64,000 bases of DNA from Phycisphaerae bacterium (GCA_016795035.1 JAEUIT010000097.1:1-64000), one strand, 5' to 3'. Shown: positions 1 through 10,929, counted from the first letter of the stretch. Numbers and translations are program-made. The notes: generated by a model not told the origin, from the letters alone.

Positions 1-147
1 TGCATCGCCCGACTGCGACGGCGTGCCATGGCAACTTCTCCCAGCGAAGCCGCCGCGCGGGCATCCTGCCCAGGTCAGCTCGCGGCCGGTTTCATCGGCT
101 GCGTGAGCGTGGGGAGATGGAGATGTGGGTAATGGTCAGCGAAGCGT
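1..147. other. Left edge, no supported gene
   Basis: I see no convincing gene here. A 34-codon frame opens at 28 but has neither a ribosome-binding site nor a recognisable product. Together with the hairpin repeat that follows, this fills the stretch left of the aldo/keto reductase stop. Confidence 0.4.
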
Positions 148-262
148 GGGGGAGGAGTTGTTCTGCATCCTCGCCCAACTCGAAGAGTTGGGGGAGGGGG
201 ACCATCGCGAAGCGATGGTGGAGGGGGCCGCACCCCCGACGGGGATCGCCCGACCCCGCCTC
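148..262. repeat. Dispersed hairpin repeat, single copy
   Basis: Two perfect stem-loops sit side by side: CCCAACTCGAAGAGTTGGG (174-192) and ACCATCGCGAAGCGATGGT (201-219). Each has 8-bp arms and a GAA loop. The flanks (GGGGGAGGAG, then TTCTGCATCCTC) match the reverse complement of the array at 60286-60645, so this is an inverted copy of that family. The first stem differs in sequence from its counterpart there but still pairs. Like the array, it lies beyond the 3' end of a gene. Function unknown; a REP-like 3'-end element is one possibility. Confidence 0.75.
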
Positions 263-337
263 ACCACCGCTCCGCACGCGTCGGTGTTTCTCAAGCGCGA
301 ACTGCCCTCTCCATTTTCCCTCTCCATTCTCTTCTTC

Positions 338-1432
338 TCACCACCGCTCTTGATCGCTCTTCGGGCTCAGATGCCACGCGTCCGTCGTGATGCCGTTGAT
401 CGTCGTGCCGTTGTGGATCGCGGTGCGCACCATGTCGAGGAAGTCCCACGGGAACGCGCGCGGCACCGCGCTCACCTCGTCGAGGCGCTTCATGTCCTCG
501 TGTGTCAGCGTGATCGAGGCCGCCTTCAGGTTGTCGTCGAGCTGCTTCAGCGTGCGGGCGCCGATGATCGTGCTCGTCACGCCGTCCTTCTGCATGCACC
601 AGCGGAGCGCGGCTTGCGCGATCGTGATCCCGCGCGCGGCGGCGACGTCGCCTAACACGTCGACTACGCGCCACGCGTGTTCGGTGATGCGCTTGTTGTC
701 GGGCTTCATGCGATCGTCACCGTCGGCCTTCGGCGGATTCGTGCGCGAGAACTTGCCCGACAGCAGTCCGCCCGCAAGCGGGCTCCACGGCGTGATGCCC
801 ATGCCCATCGCCTTGGCCATCGAGAAGAGCTCCGGCTCCACCGTGCGCTGCAGCAGGCTGTATTCGATCTGGAGCGCGACGAGCGGCGTCCAATGCTTGA
901 AGCTCGCCTCGCACTGCGCCTGGGCGCACACCCACGCGGGGTGATCGCTGAAGCCGATGTAGCGCACCTTGCCGGCCTTCACGCACTGGTCGAGGGTCTG
1001 CATCATCTCGTCGAGCGGCGTGTGGCGATCCCAGAAGTGCGCCCAGTAGAGATCGATGTAGTCGGACTTCAGGCGACGCAGCGAGTGATGCAACTGGTCG
1101 AGGATCGCCTTGCGCCCGGCGCCGCCGCCGTTCGGGTCGCCAGGGAACGCGTTGCCCATGAACTTCGTCGCGATGACGACGCGGTCGCGCTTTCCCTTGC
1201 CCGCACCGGTGGTGAAGTAGTCGCCGAGGATCGCCTCCGAGTGACCCTTCGTGTACATGTTGGCGGTGTCGATGAAGTTGCCGCCGCCGTCGAGATAGCG
1301 CGAGATCACCGCGTTGCTGGTCTCGACGTCGGAGCCGAAGCCCCATTCGGTGCCGAACGTCATGGCGCCGAGGCAGAGCGGTGAAACGCGGAGACCGGAA
1401 CGACCGAGCGTGACGTAGTGGGCGTTGGACAT
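338..1432 (-). CDS. Aldo/keto reductase
   Basis: A 364-aa cytosolic NADP(H)-dependent oxidoreductase of the AKR superfamily (TIM barrel). The catalytic tetrad is visible: D55 and Y60 in DTANMY, K90 in VIATKF, and H132 in YWAHFWD. The C-terminal cofactor loop (TSTIIGARTLKQLDDNL) is intact, so the protein looks full length and active. The N-terminal LGRSGLRVSPLCLGAMTFG is the usual opening strand of the family. The true substrate cannot be read from sequence; many planctomycete homologues are annotated only as general stress protein 69-like AKRs. The gene appears monocistronic and is followed by the hairpin repeat at 148-262. Confidence 0.93.
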   Translation of the reverse strand: MSNAHYVTLGRSGLRVSPLCLGAMTFGTEWGFGSDVETSNAVISRYLDGGGNFIDTANMYTKGHSEAILGDYFTTGAGKGKRDRVVIATKFMGNAFPGDPNGGGAGRKAILDQLHHSLRRLKSDYIDLYWAHFWDRHTPLDEMMQTLDQCVKAGKVRYIGFSDHPAWVCAQAQCEASFKHWTPLVALQIEYSLLQRTVEPELFSMAKAMGMGITPWSPLAGGLLSGKFSRTNPPKADGDDRMKPDNKRITEHAWRVVDVLGDVAAARGITIAQAALRWCMQKDGVTSTIIGARTLKQLDDNLKAASITLTHEDMKRLDEVSAVPRAFPWDFLDMVRTAIHNGTTINGITTDAWHLSPKSDQERW

Positions 1433-1442
1433 GGAGAAGAAA

Positions 1443-1562
1443 GGGGTCAGGGGTCAGGGGTCAGGGGTCCAGCCTTGGGGGCAGGGTTTGGGGATCGGGG
1501 CAACGACGTGGGGCGTCGAGGATCTGCACCCTGACCCCTGGCCCCTGAACCCTGAACCCTTA
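1443..1562. repeat. Intergenic GGGGTCA tandem repeat with inverted partner
   Basis: Positions 1443-1470 carry about four tandem GGGGTCA units. Positions 1531-1562 carry the opposite-strand counterpart (CTGACCCC, GCCCCTGA, CCCTGAA units). The two blocks can pair across a roughly 60-base loop. They lie between the aldo/keto reductase start and the metallopeptidase stop. Comparable blocks built on GGATCAA or GGAGTCA occur near 6.7, 8.7, 27.6 and 59.4 kb. Confidence 0.7.
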
Positions 1563-1565
1563 CCC

Positions 1566-3566
1566 TCACTCGCGCGGCTGACTCGCCTTCAACGTCACCG
1601 TGACGTCGAGGTCCTTGCCGTCGCGGCGGAGCGCGATGCGCACCTTGTCGCCGGGGCGATGGTCGCGCAGCCGCGACATCAGGTCGCCGGGGCCGCCGAG
1701 CTCCTTGCCGTTCCACGAGAAGAGGATGTCGCCCTTCTGGATGCCGGCGTCGGCGGCCGAGGTTCCGGCGCTCACCGACTCGACGAGCACGCCGCCGGCG
1801 TCGGCGTCGTTCATCGAGGGCATCACGCCGAGGCGCACCGACGCGTAGCCGCGATCTTGGCCAGGCGTCCCCTCGCTCGACTGGAACTCGAGGCGTTGCG
1901 GGTCGTCGGCGAGATCCGCCGCGATGTCGCCGACGAGCCTCACGATCTTCGTCGCGCCGGCGGGGTTCACGGTGTAGCCCTTGTCGCTCGGGCGGTGGTA
2001 GTTGTCGTGCGTGCCCGTGAAGAAGAAGAGCACCGGAACGCCGACGCGATAGAAGCTCGCGTGATCGCTCGGGCCGCTGCCGCTCGGGTCGGCGTGCACG
2101 AAAAGCCCGCTCGACTTGATGTGCGGCTCGAGCTTCGCGTCGAAGCCCTTCGCCGTGCCCGTGCCGCCGATCGACAACTCGTCGTTGCGGAGTCGGCCGA
2201 TCATGTCCATGTTGAGCATCGCCGTCACGCTCTTCGGCGGAATCGACGGGTTCTTCGTCCAGTATGCCGAGCCGTCGAGGCCGCTCTCCTCGCCGCTGAA
2301 GCAGAGGAAGAGGACGCTGCGGAGATTGGCGTCGCTCGGCGCCGCGGCGTAGAGCTCGCCGAGACGGCGCGCCGAGACTAACACTCCCGCGGTGCCGCTC
2401 GCGTTGTCGTCGGCGCCGGGATGCAGTTGGCCGCGATTGGCGGGATCGGTGCCGAAGCGGCCGTAGCCGACGTGGTCGAGGTGCCCGCCGATGATGATCC
2501 ACTCGTCCTTCAGCGAGCCCTTGCCCTGCAGGATGCCGCCGACGTTCGCCGCAGGCACCGTCGACTCGCCGATCTCGGCGGTCATCGTGACCTTCACGTC
2601 GGGCTTGCCCGCGAAATCCTTCAGCGTGCCTTCGTCGGCGAGCGAGCGCAGCGTGCGAAGGTCGCGGCCTTGGGGATCAGCGGCGCGCATGAGCGCGTCG
2701 GCCGCCTCGACCGTGATCTGCATCACCGGAATGCCGCGCGAGCCGCCCCAGCGCGACGTGCGGAGGTCTTCGAGCGGTCGATCCGCGCTCTTCGCGTCGG
2801 GCGCGTTCACGACGAGGATGCCCGCCGCGCCGCGCTCCGCGACTTCGCGCAGCTTGTCGGCCATGCGGATGCGCGGCGCGCCCTCCTGCCCTGCCCAACG
2901 CTCGTTGCCGTCAGGGCCGAGCGGTGCGAAGCGGAAGAGCACCGCGATCTTGCCGCGCAGGTCGTCGTCGCCGTCGAAGCTCGTGTATCCGTCCTTGCCT
3001 TCCTTGATCGCGTAGCCCGCGAACGCGATCGGCGCCGTGACCGAACCTCCCGCGGAGGCGGCTGCAACGATGAAATCCTTGTCGCGCGCGAGCGCCTTGC
3101 CTTGCACGTCGAGCGCGCCGGCCTTCACGATCGGCTCGGCGCCGGTCAGCGTGAACGGCTGGCGATACGAGCTCGAGCCCGCCGCCGAGTCGCCGAACGC
3201 CGGCGCGAGTCCGAGCTTCTCCATCCACCACGCGATGTACTCGACCGCGCGCTCGTGTCCTTCAGAGCCGGGGCAGCGACCTTCGAACCACGGGTTCGAG
3301 AGCGTCTGCACATGTTGGTACCACTCGATCGCCTCGGGTCCGAGCGCTTCGAAGGTCTCGCGCAGGTTCACGTTCGGGCCGGCCGCGACCGACACGTCCT
3401 TCGGCTGGAACGTGTAGGGATTCACCTTCTCGTGCACCACGCGGCCCTCTGGCTGGGGGGCCTGTTGGGCAGCCTGTTGGGGAGCCTGTTGAGGAGCCTG
3501 CGCGAGGAGCGTCGACGCGGGAATCGCAAAAACGGCGAGGAGGACGGCGAGCGAGCGAGTGTGCAT
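1566..3566 (-). CDS. Secreted M28-family metallopeptidase with PA and PDZ domains
   Basis: About 666 aa. A signal peptide (MHTRSLAVLLAVFAIPASTLLAQ) is followed by a Gln/Pro linker made of APQQ-like repeats. A PA-type inserted domain occupies roughly residues 150-330. The M28 zinc peptidase core follows, with metal ligands H362 (GHLDH), D386 (PGADDN), E426/E427 (FSGEE), D454 (NMDMIG) and H520 (TGTH). A C-terminal PDZ domain spans about residues 565-660. Expected role: zinc aminopeptidase acting outside the cytoplasmic membrane. All ligands are present, so it should be active. An ATG at 3578 (MPHAM) is an alternative start; neither has a clear ribosome-binding site. Divergent from gcvP. Confidence 0.9.
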   Translation of the reverse strand: MHTRSLAVLLAVFAIPASTLLAQAPQQAPQQAAQQAPQPEGRVVHEKVNPYTFQPKDVSVAAGPNVNLRETFEALGPEAIEWYQHVQTLSNPWFEGRCPGSEGHERAVEYIAWWMEKLGLAPAFGDSAAGSSSYRQPFTLTGAEPIVKAGALDVQGKALARDKDFIVAAASAGGSVTAPIAFAGYAIKEGKDGYTSFDGDDDLRGKIAVLFRFAPLGPDGNERWAGQEGAPRIRMADKLREVAERGAAGILVVNAPDAKSADRPLEDLRTSRWGGSRGIPVMQITVEAADALMRAADPQGRDLRTLRSLADEGTLKDFAGKPDVKVTMTAEIGESTVPAANVGGILQGKGSLKDEWIIIGGHLDHVGYGRFGTDPANRGQLHPGADDNASGTAGVLVSARRLGELYAAAPSDANLRSVLFLCFSGEESGLDGSAYWTKNPSIPPKSVTAMLNMDMIGRLRNDELSIGGTGTAKGFDAKLEPHIKSSGLFVHADPSGSGPSDHASFYRVGVPVLFFFTGTHDNYHRPSDKGYTVNPAGATKIVRLVGDIAADLADDPQRLEFQSSEGTPGQDRGYASVRLGVMPSMNDADAGGVLVESVSAGTSAADAGIQKGDILFSWNGKELGGPGDLMSRLRDHRPGDKVRIALRRDGKDLDVTVTLKASQPRE

Positions 3567-3691
3567 GGCGTGGGGCATTGAAGCAGATGCGTGGTTCGAC
3601 GAACCGTGATCGCCCAACGCCGTTGCGGACGCGGACGAGATCGGCGGGCGAGACATGCGTTCAGAGGCAGAAACTGGAGTCGGCCCGCCTT

Positions 3692-3697
3692 TATACT
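3692..3697 (+). promoter_or_regulatory. -10 box of gcvP
   Basis: TATACT lies 26 bases before the gcvP ATG, at a distance that gives a short leader of about 20 nt. I see no good -35 at 17 bases upstream. The box is in the intergenic gap with the divergent metallopeptidase. Confidence 0.45.
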
Positions 3698-3723
3698 GGG
3701 AGTTTTTCCCGGCGAAAACGACC

Positions 3724-6678
<2,955 letters not shown>

Positions 6679-6690
6679 CGAGGGGATAAA

Positions 6691-6713
6691 GGATCAAGGA
6701 TCAAGGATCAAGG
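6691..6713. repeat. GGATCAA tandem repeat
   Basis: Three and a half tandem copies of GGATCAA directly after the gcvP stop codon. Same unit as at 8712-8733 and 59351-59383. Confidence 0.75.
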
Positions 6714-6775
6714 GTGACGGAGTCCGGAGATACGTGGGGCTGAAACGGGGAGTGATGCGATCTCGGCTCAACGTT

Positions 6776-6793
6776 GCACCAAACTTTTGGTGC
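6776..6793. promoter_or_regulatory. Palindrome abutting the rbfA-rtcB promoter
   Basis: GCACCAAACTTTTGGTGC is a perfect inverted repeat with 8-bp arms and a 2-base centre. It ends four bases before the -35 hexamer. It is AT-rich compared with its surroundings. The position and symmetry suit a dimeric regulator binding just upstream of RNA polymerase, either an activator or a repressor. No regulator gene is adjacent. Confidence 0.6.
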
Positions 6794-6797
6794 AGGG

Positions 6798-6825
6798 TTG
6801 ACACCGCTCGCTCTCGATGTATGTT
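6798..6825 (+). promoter_or_regulatory. Strong sigma-70-like promoter of the rbfA-rtcB operon
   Basis: A perfect -35 TTGACA (6798-6803), 16 bases, then -10 TATGTT (6820-6825). It is the closest match to the vegetative consensus in the window. Transcription would begin near 6832, giving a leader of about 280 nt before the RbfA-like gene. Confidence 0.8.
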
Positions 6826-6839
6826 TCGCCCACTCAATT

Positions 6840-7112
6840 GCGGCTTCGGCCGCTGGGAGTCCACCATGCGTGCGATCACGACTCCATCTCTTCGTGCGTA
6901 AGACGGCTCGGCCTGCTCGCTGACGTTGCGCGGTTTCCGCGCGACCGTCGTGCGGGGCGACACCGGGCCGCCACAACGCACACCCCCCTTCCATACGGCT
7001 GAATCCGCCTCGCGGATGGCCGGCCGCTGTCTCGCGGCCTCGGCGCATCCTCGCAGGCAGTCTTTCACGACGCGGCGATCGCATGCGCGCTCGCCGCCGG
7101 AGTCTCTCGATC
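6840..7112 (+). promoter_or_regulatory. Long structured 5' leader of the rbfA-rtcB operon
   Basis: Contains the very stable hairpin GCGGCTTCGGCCGC (6840-6853, UUCG tetraloop) just ahead of an 11-codon ORF. Further hairpins follow: GCGCGG-TTT-CCGCGC near 6928-6942 and ATCCGC-CTC-GCGGAT near 7004-7018. The layout (tiny ORF plus successive hairpins) resembles attenuation-type leaders, but no known riboswitch was recognised. Confidence 0.45.
6866..6901 (+). CDS. Putative 11-aa leader peptide upstream of rbfA-rtcB
   Basis: ATG to TAA encodes MRAITTPSLRA. A good ribosome-binding site, GGGAG (6855-6859), lies six bases before the ATG, better than those of most genes here. A UUCG-capped hairpin lies just upstream. 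It has no enrichment for any single amino acid, so classical amino-acid attenuation is not indicated. It could sense ribosome function instead, which would suit the downstream genes, but that is inference. Confidence 0.35.
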   Translation: MRAITTPSLRA

Positions 7113-7547
7113 ATGACGCGCTCACGCGTTCGAGGGCCGCGAGCTATCGCTGCGCCCACCGTCGACGACGACGTCGACGACTGTGTTTTCGTCCGTTTCA
7201 ACAAGTCCGACCGTTCTCGCGAAGCGTCCGAGCGATCCACGCTCTCGCGCAAGGACGCCCAACTCTGCAAGCAAGTGCTCGTCGCGGTGCAAACCTCGCT
7301 CGCCGAATGGCGCGCCGATCCGATCCTCGGCAACGTGGAGATCGTCGAGGCCGTTCCATGGCCTCGCCTCTCGCGCATTCGGCTCACGGCGCTGGCGCCG
7401 GCCGACGCCGAGTCGCTGGTGCGCGACGCGCTCGACCGGGCGCGTCCGTTCCTGCGCGCCTCCGTCGCCGCGGCCATCAGCCGCAAGCGCACGCCGGGGC
7501 TCGTGTTTCTCGTGCTGCCGTACGCCGGCGGAGGCGCCGATGCCTGA
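7113..7547 (+). CDS. RbfA-like ribosome-binding factor paired with RtcB
   Basis: 144 aa from ATG 7113, which has GGAG (7099-7102) ten bases upstream; ATG 7083 would add ten residues. The C-terminal 90 residues follow the RbfA KH-like pattern: SRKDAQLCKQVLVAVQTSL, then DPILGNVEIVEAV, SRIRLTALAP, and finally ALDRARPFLRASVAAAIS with RKRTPGLVFLVLP. RbfA binds the 30S subunit near the decoding centre and helps 16S 3'/5' end maturation. The N-terminal 40-50 residues are an unrelated Arg/Asp-rich extension. The stop overlaps the RtcB start in ATGCCTGA, implying translational coupling. It may be the genome's only RbfA or a specialised paralogue; the usual nusA-infB-truB neighbours are absent. Confidence 0.7.
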   Translation: MTRSRVRGPRAIAAPTVDDDVDDCVFVRFNKSDRSREASERSTLSRKDAQLCKQVLVAVQTSLAEWRADPILGNVEIVEAVPWPRLSRIRLTALAPADAESLVRDALDRARPFLRASVAAAISRKRTPGLVFLVLPYAGGGADA

Positions 7548-8688
7548 TGTTCCGCTCGCTCCGATGTGCGCGTGGACGGTCGACGGGATCCCCGCCGACG
7601 CCAAGCGCGCCCTCGAGCGCATCCGACGCTCCGACGACGTCGAGCGCGTGGCCGTCCTTCCGGATGTGCACGTCGCGGGAGAGACCTGCGTCGGGGTCGC
7701 CGCTGCAACGACGAGATTGCTGTATCCGGCGCTCGTCGGCCAGGACATCGGCTGCGGCCTCGCGACCATCGCGTTCGACGCCGAGGCGACGTCGCTCGAC
7801 GGCCATCGCGAGACGCTTCTTCGTGCGCTTCTCGACGCCGTGCCGATCATCCAGCACCGCAGCGGCGAGGCCACGCTCGAGCACGTCGATCCGACGGCAC
7901 TGTCGGATCGCTCCCTCGCCACGCTGTCCCGGCGCGACGGCGCCCGCGAGTTCGGCACGCTCGGGCGCGGCAACCATTTCGTCGAGTTCGAGCGCGACGC
8001 CGAGGATCGCCTCTGGCTGCTCGTGCACTCCGGGTCGCGCGTGATGGGCGAGGCGATCACGCGCCTCCACGTTGCACGCGCCGAACCTCGACGCGGGGGA
8101 CTGGTGGCGCTCGACGCCACCACCGACGCCGGTGCCGCCTACGCAAGCGATGTGGCGTGGGCCCGCGCGTTCGCGCGCGAGAGCCGGCGCCGGATGCTCT
8201 TGCGCGTCTCGTCGCTCGTGCGTGCCTCGCTCGGCGTTGCAGCTGACGACGCGACCCATTTCGACTGCGACCACAACCACGTCGCAAGCGTCACGGTCGA
8301 CGGGCGCGCGCTCCTCGTCCACCGCAAGGGGGCGAGCTCGGCAGCGCTCGGCGAGCCTGCGCTCATTCCCGGCGCGATGGGGCGCGAGTCGATGCACGTG
8401 ACCGGGCGAGGCGTCGACGCGTCGCTTCACTCAAGCTCGCACGGCGCGGGCCGGGTCATGAGCCGCGGCCGAGCCCGTCACGCGATTGCCCCGCGGGCGC
8501 TCGACGCATCGCTCGCGTCGGTGACGGTGGCGCGATCGATCCGAGGTCGGCTGGCCGAGGAGTCGGCGCCGGCCTATCGCGACATCCAGGCCGTCATGCG
8601 GGCGCAGCGCGAGCTTGTCCGCACCGTGCGCGTGGTCCGAGGCTTCGTGGTGCATCGGGCCTGCCCGACTGGCTCGCGGGACGCGTGA
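7540..8688 (+). CDS. rtcB: RtcB-family RNA ligase
   Basis: 382 aa, close to the shorter bacterial RtcB2/RtcB3 type. RtcB joins a 2',3'-cyclic phosphate or 3'-phosphate end to a 5'-OH using GTP and Mn2+. Visible motifs: PDVH (41-44), GQDIGCG with metal ligands D69 and C72, GRGNHFVEFE (142-151), VHSGSR (162-167), CDHNH (243-247), and SSSHGAGR in which H301 corresponds to the guanylylated histidine. All key residues are present, so it should be active. It starts inside the last codons of the RbfA-like gene. Other bacteria pair RtcB2 with release factor PrfH for repair of damaged ribosomes; the RbfA partner here suggests an analogous role. No archease gene is seen nearby. Confidence 0.92.
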   Translation: MPDVPLAPMCAWTVDGIPADAKRALERIRRSDDVERVAVLPDVHVAGETCVGVAAATTRLLYPALVGQDIGCGLATIAFDAEATSLDGHRETLLRALLDAVPIIQHRSGEATLEHVDPTALSDRSLATLSRRDGAREFGTLGRGNHFVEFERDAEDRLWLLVHSGSRVMGEAITRLHVARAEPRRGGLVALDATTDAGAAYASDVAWARAFARESRRRMLLRVSSLVRASLGVAADDATHFDCDHNHVASVTVDGRALLVHRKGASSAALGEPALIPGAMGRESMHVTGRGVDASLHSSSHGAGRVMSRGRARHAIAPRALDASLASVTVARSIRGRLAEESAPAYRDIQAVMRAQRELVRTVRVVRGFVVHRACPTGSRDA

Positions 8689-8711
8689 GTCATTGAGGCC
8701 CGAGGAAGAAT

Positions 8712-8827
8712 GATCAAGGATCAAGGATCAAGGAGAAGAGTGACCGATCCGTCACATGGCGCACGGTCGTCATAGCGCGAGTGCTTTCCCCCCCTGACTC
8801 CTGACTCCTGACTCCTCACTCCTGACA
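8712..8827. repeat. Intergenic tandem repeats GATCAAG and CTGACTC
   Basis: 8712-8733 holds three GATCAAG units followed by GAG; 8794-8827 holds about five CTGACTC-like units. They fill the gap between the convergent rtcB and sugar-isomerase-like genes. No hairpin with a T-run was found. Confidence 0.75.
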
Positions 8828-8862
8828 CCCGATCACGGCACGCCGCGCCCTCGACGTCGTCA

Positions 8863-9777
8863 TCACCACTGATCCGCCGCCCTGTATGCCTCGATGAGCT
8901 TCAGCTCGCCGTCCTTGCCGCCGTGCTTCTTGCCGTGCTCCATGCCGAGCACGCCCTTGTAGCCGCGCTCGTTGATGAACTTGAAGACGTTGCGATAGTT
9001 GATTTCACCGGTGCCGGGCTCGCAGCGACCGGGGTTGTCGCCGATCTGGAGGTAGCCGATCTCATCCCAGCAGCGCCCGATGTTGTCGATGAGATTCCCC
9101 TCGCTCGCCTGCTGGTGGTAGATGTCGAAGAGGATCTTGCAAGACGGGTGATTGACCGCCTTCATGATCTCGTAGGCGTGATCGCTGTAGCGCACGAAGA
9201 GGCCGGGATGATCGCGCCAATTCAAGGGCTCGAGCACCATCACCAAGCCTGACGGCGCGCAGACGTCGCAGGCGCGCTTCAACGTTTCAACCACGTTCGC
9301 CGTCTGAATGCCTTGCGGAAGATTGCGTGCTTCGACTCCGGGCACGATCGTCGTCGTCTTCGTGTTCATGCGCTTCGCGACCTCGACGGAGTCGCGGATG
9401 TTCGAGACGAAGCGGTCGCGCGCGCCGGCGTCGCCGGTCGTCAGCGTGGGCTCCGACCAGTCGATATCGGCGCCGACGAAGATCCCCATCATCACGCCGC
9501 GGCGCTCTAACTCCTTCGCGATCGCCGTCTGCTCCTCGACGCTTCGGCCCTTCATGCCGTTGTCTTCGAAGCCCGTGAACCCCTGGTCGGCGAAGAACGC
9601 AATTTGGTCGACCACCGAGTCGCCCGCGTGCTCGCGGAACATGCCGGGATGCGGGCCGTAGCGCATGCGAAACGGCGCGGGTGCGGACGTCGCTGCAACG
9701 GAGAGCGATCCGGTCGCGAGGCCGACGCCTCCAAGGACTCCGGACGCGAGGACGGAACGGCGCGAGGCGTTGGTCAT
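8863..9777 (-). CDS. Tat-exported hydroxypyruvate isomerase/sugar-epimerase-like TIM-barrel protein
   Basis: About 304 aa. The N-terminus MTNASRRSVLASGVLGGVG is a twin-arginine signal followed by an Ala-rich cleavage region. The rest is an AP-endonuclease-2-type TIM barrel similar to hydroxypyruvate isomerase, with the metal-site motifs MVLEPLNWRDHPG, ILFDIYHQQASEG, YLQIGDNPGRCEPGTGEI and GVLGMEHGKK. Such exported homologues are abundant in planctomycetes and their substrates are mostly unknown. A start at 9786 adds three residues. It lies 32 bases downstream of the zinc-ribbon membrane gene on the same strand, so they may be cotranscribed. Confidence 0.88.
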   Translation of the reverse strand: MTNASRRSVLASGVLGGVGLATGSLSVAATSAPAPFRMRYGPHPGMFREHAGDSVVDQIAFFADQGFTGFEDNGMKGRSVEEQTAIAKELERRGVMMGIFVGADIDWSEPTLTTGDAGARDRFVSNIRDSVEVAKRMNTKTTTIVPGVEARNLPQGIQTANVVETLKRACDVCAPSGLVMVLEPLNWRDHPGLFVRYSDHAYEIMKAVNHPSCKILFDIYHQQASEGNLIDNIGRCWDEIGYLQIGDNPGRCEPGTGEINYRNVFKFINERGYKGVLGMEHGKKHGGKDGELKLIEAYRAADQW

Positions 9778-9809
9778 GCGACGCATTGCAACCGCTCGGG
9801 CCGAAGCGC

Positions 9810-10760
9810 TCAATGGAGAGCGGTCGCCAAGATCGCAACTCCGAGCCACGTGGCGAGCGTGCCGACCGACGACACCGAAAGCGCGACGGCCCACGGGCGT
9901 CGCATCCGAAGATACCGGGAGGCAATCGCGTGCCACCAGACGACCAGCCACACGAACACGGCCCCCGTGTACGGGAGCGTCCAGATGGAGTCGACGAGAT
10001 GTGTCACGCTGCCCCAGTAGATTCGCGCGTTCATCGCCCATCCCACGACGAACGAGAGAACGCTCAGCATGATCAGGCCCGACGCCAGGATGACCGCGAC
10101 GGCGCGAACGAGATGCGCCGCCCGCACCTTGGCGCGACGTCGTGCGATCGGAAGGATCGCGAAGGCCAACGTCGATGCCACCGCCGTGACGAGCACGATG
10201 CCGCCGATGCGCCAGCCCGGCCACACCATCAAGGTGGCCCAGATCCACTCGGACATCGCCCGTGCATACGTGGCGTGCGGTCCTTGGTGCCAATCCACCG
10301 AGTCAAAGTAGAAGCGTTCCAGCGGCAGGAGCAAGTAGGTACCCGCGTCGCGCACGACAGACGGCCATCCGTACATCGGATGCATGCCGATGTAACACCA
10401 GAACCAGACGATCGCGATGCACTGGTGTATGACGATCCACTCGATCGCCACAAAGACCAACCGCTTCCAACGAAGCGGATCGCTCATCGTCACTCCGCGG
10501 AAGAGCCACCACGGCGCCATTGCGAGAAACGGCGCCGCGATTCCCGCGAGCGGCACGAGCCACGTGCGGCGCGTGCATTCGGGCCATTGACGGAGGGGAT
10601 GAGGCGGCGGAAAGAAGATGTCGCGCCACCGGAACGAGAGGCCGCACTCGGCGCAGGTTCCATCCACCGGACACTCGTGCACCCAGTGCTCGATGACTCC
10701 CGCTTGGTCGTAGCCGCAGCGCGGACAACGGCGCAAGGCATCGGAGGGCGACGCGTTCAT
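9810..10760 (-). CDS. Zinc-ribbon polytopic membrane protein
   Basis: 316 aa. The cytoplasmic head carries a four-cysteine ribbon, CPRCGYDQ near residue 12 and CAECGLSF about 25 residues later. About six hydrophobic segments follow, for example LAGIAAPFLAMAPWWLF, LVFVAIEWIVIHQCIAIVWF and WAVALSVSSVGTLATWLG. Proteins with this head are common in Phycisphaerae and have no assigned function. The ATG at 10760 is preceded nine bases away by a TACGAT box and no ribosome-binding site, which fixes the start. Two other CPECG-type proteins occur in the window (31341-32351 and 56095-56706). Confidence 0.75.
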   Translation of the reverse strand: MNASPSDALRRCPRCGYDQAGVIEHWVHECPVDGTCAECGLSFRWRDIFFPPPHPLRQWPECTRRTWLVPLAGIAAPFLAMAPWWLFRGVTMSDPLRWKRLVFVAIEWIVIHQCIAIVWFWCYIGMHPMYGWPSVVRDAGTYLLLPLERFYFDSVDWHQGPHATYARAMSEWIWATLMVWPGWRIGGIVLVTAVASTLAFAILPIARRRAKVRAAHLVRAVAVILASGLIMLSVLSFVVGWAMNARIYWGSVTHLVDSIWTLPYTGAVFVWLVVWWHAIASRYLRMRRPWAVALSVSSVGTLATWLGVAILATALH

Positions 10761-10769
10761 TCGAGCGAG

Positions 10770-10775
10770 ATCGTA
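10770..10775 (-). promoter_or_regulatory. Leaderless-type -10 box
   Basis: On the minus strand TACGAT lies nine bases before the ATG at 10760. Transcription would start at or within a few bases of the start codon. Confidence 0.55.
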
Positions 10776-10844
10776 CGACGAGTCGCCGCCTGCAACGTCG
10801 AGCACGCTGCCCCGGGAAATTCTCACGTTTCGACGACTTGCGGC

Positions 10845-10872
10845 TTGACTGCGTGCGATGCATCCATAGATT
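10845..10872 (+). promoter_or_regulatory. Sigma-70-like promoter
   Basis: TTGACT (10845-10850), 16 bases, TAGATT (10867-10872). The first ATG is only nine bases further on, so the transcript would be leaderless or nearly so. It is the likely promoter for the tiny ORFs, the 68-aa gene and perhaps the helicase. Confidence 0.65.
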
Positions 10873-10881
10873 CGTCGCACC

Positions 10882-10929
10882 ATGGACCTCTTCGCCGTTC
10901 AGCTCCGTCCGAAGACCGACATCGGCTAA
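10882..10929 (+). CDS. 15-aa ORF at the start of the transcript
   Basis: MDLFAVQLRPKTDIG, starting nine bases after the -10 box, so probably translated from a leaderless mRNA. No homology recognised. It could be a leader peptide for the operon at 11.2-16.3 kb or a remnant of a longer gene. The following 290 bases hold only a 17-codon frame at 10987 and no convincing coding sequence. Confidence 0.3.
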   Translation: MDLFAVQLRPKTDIG

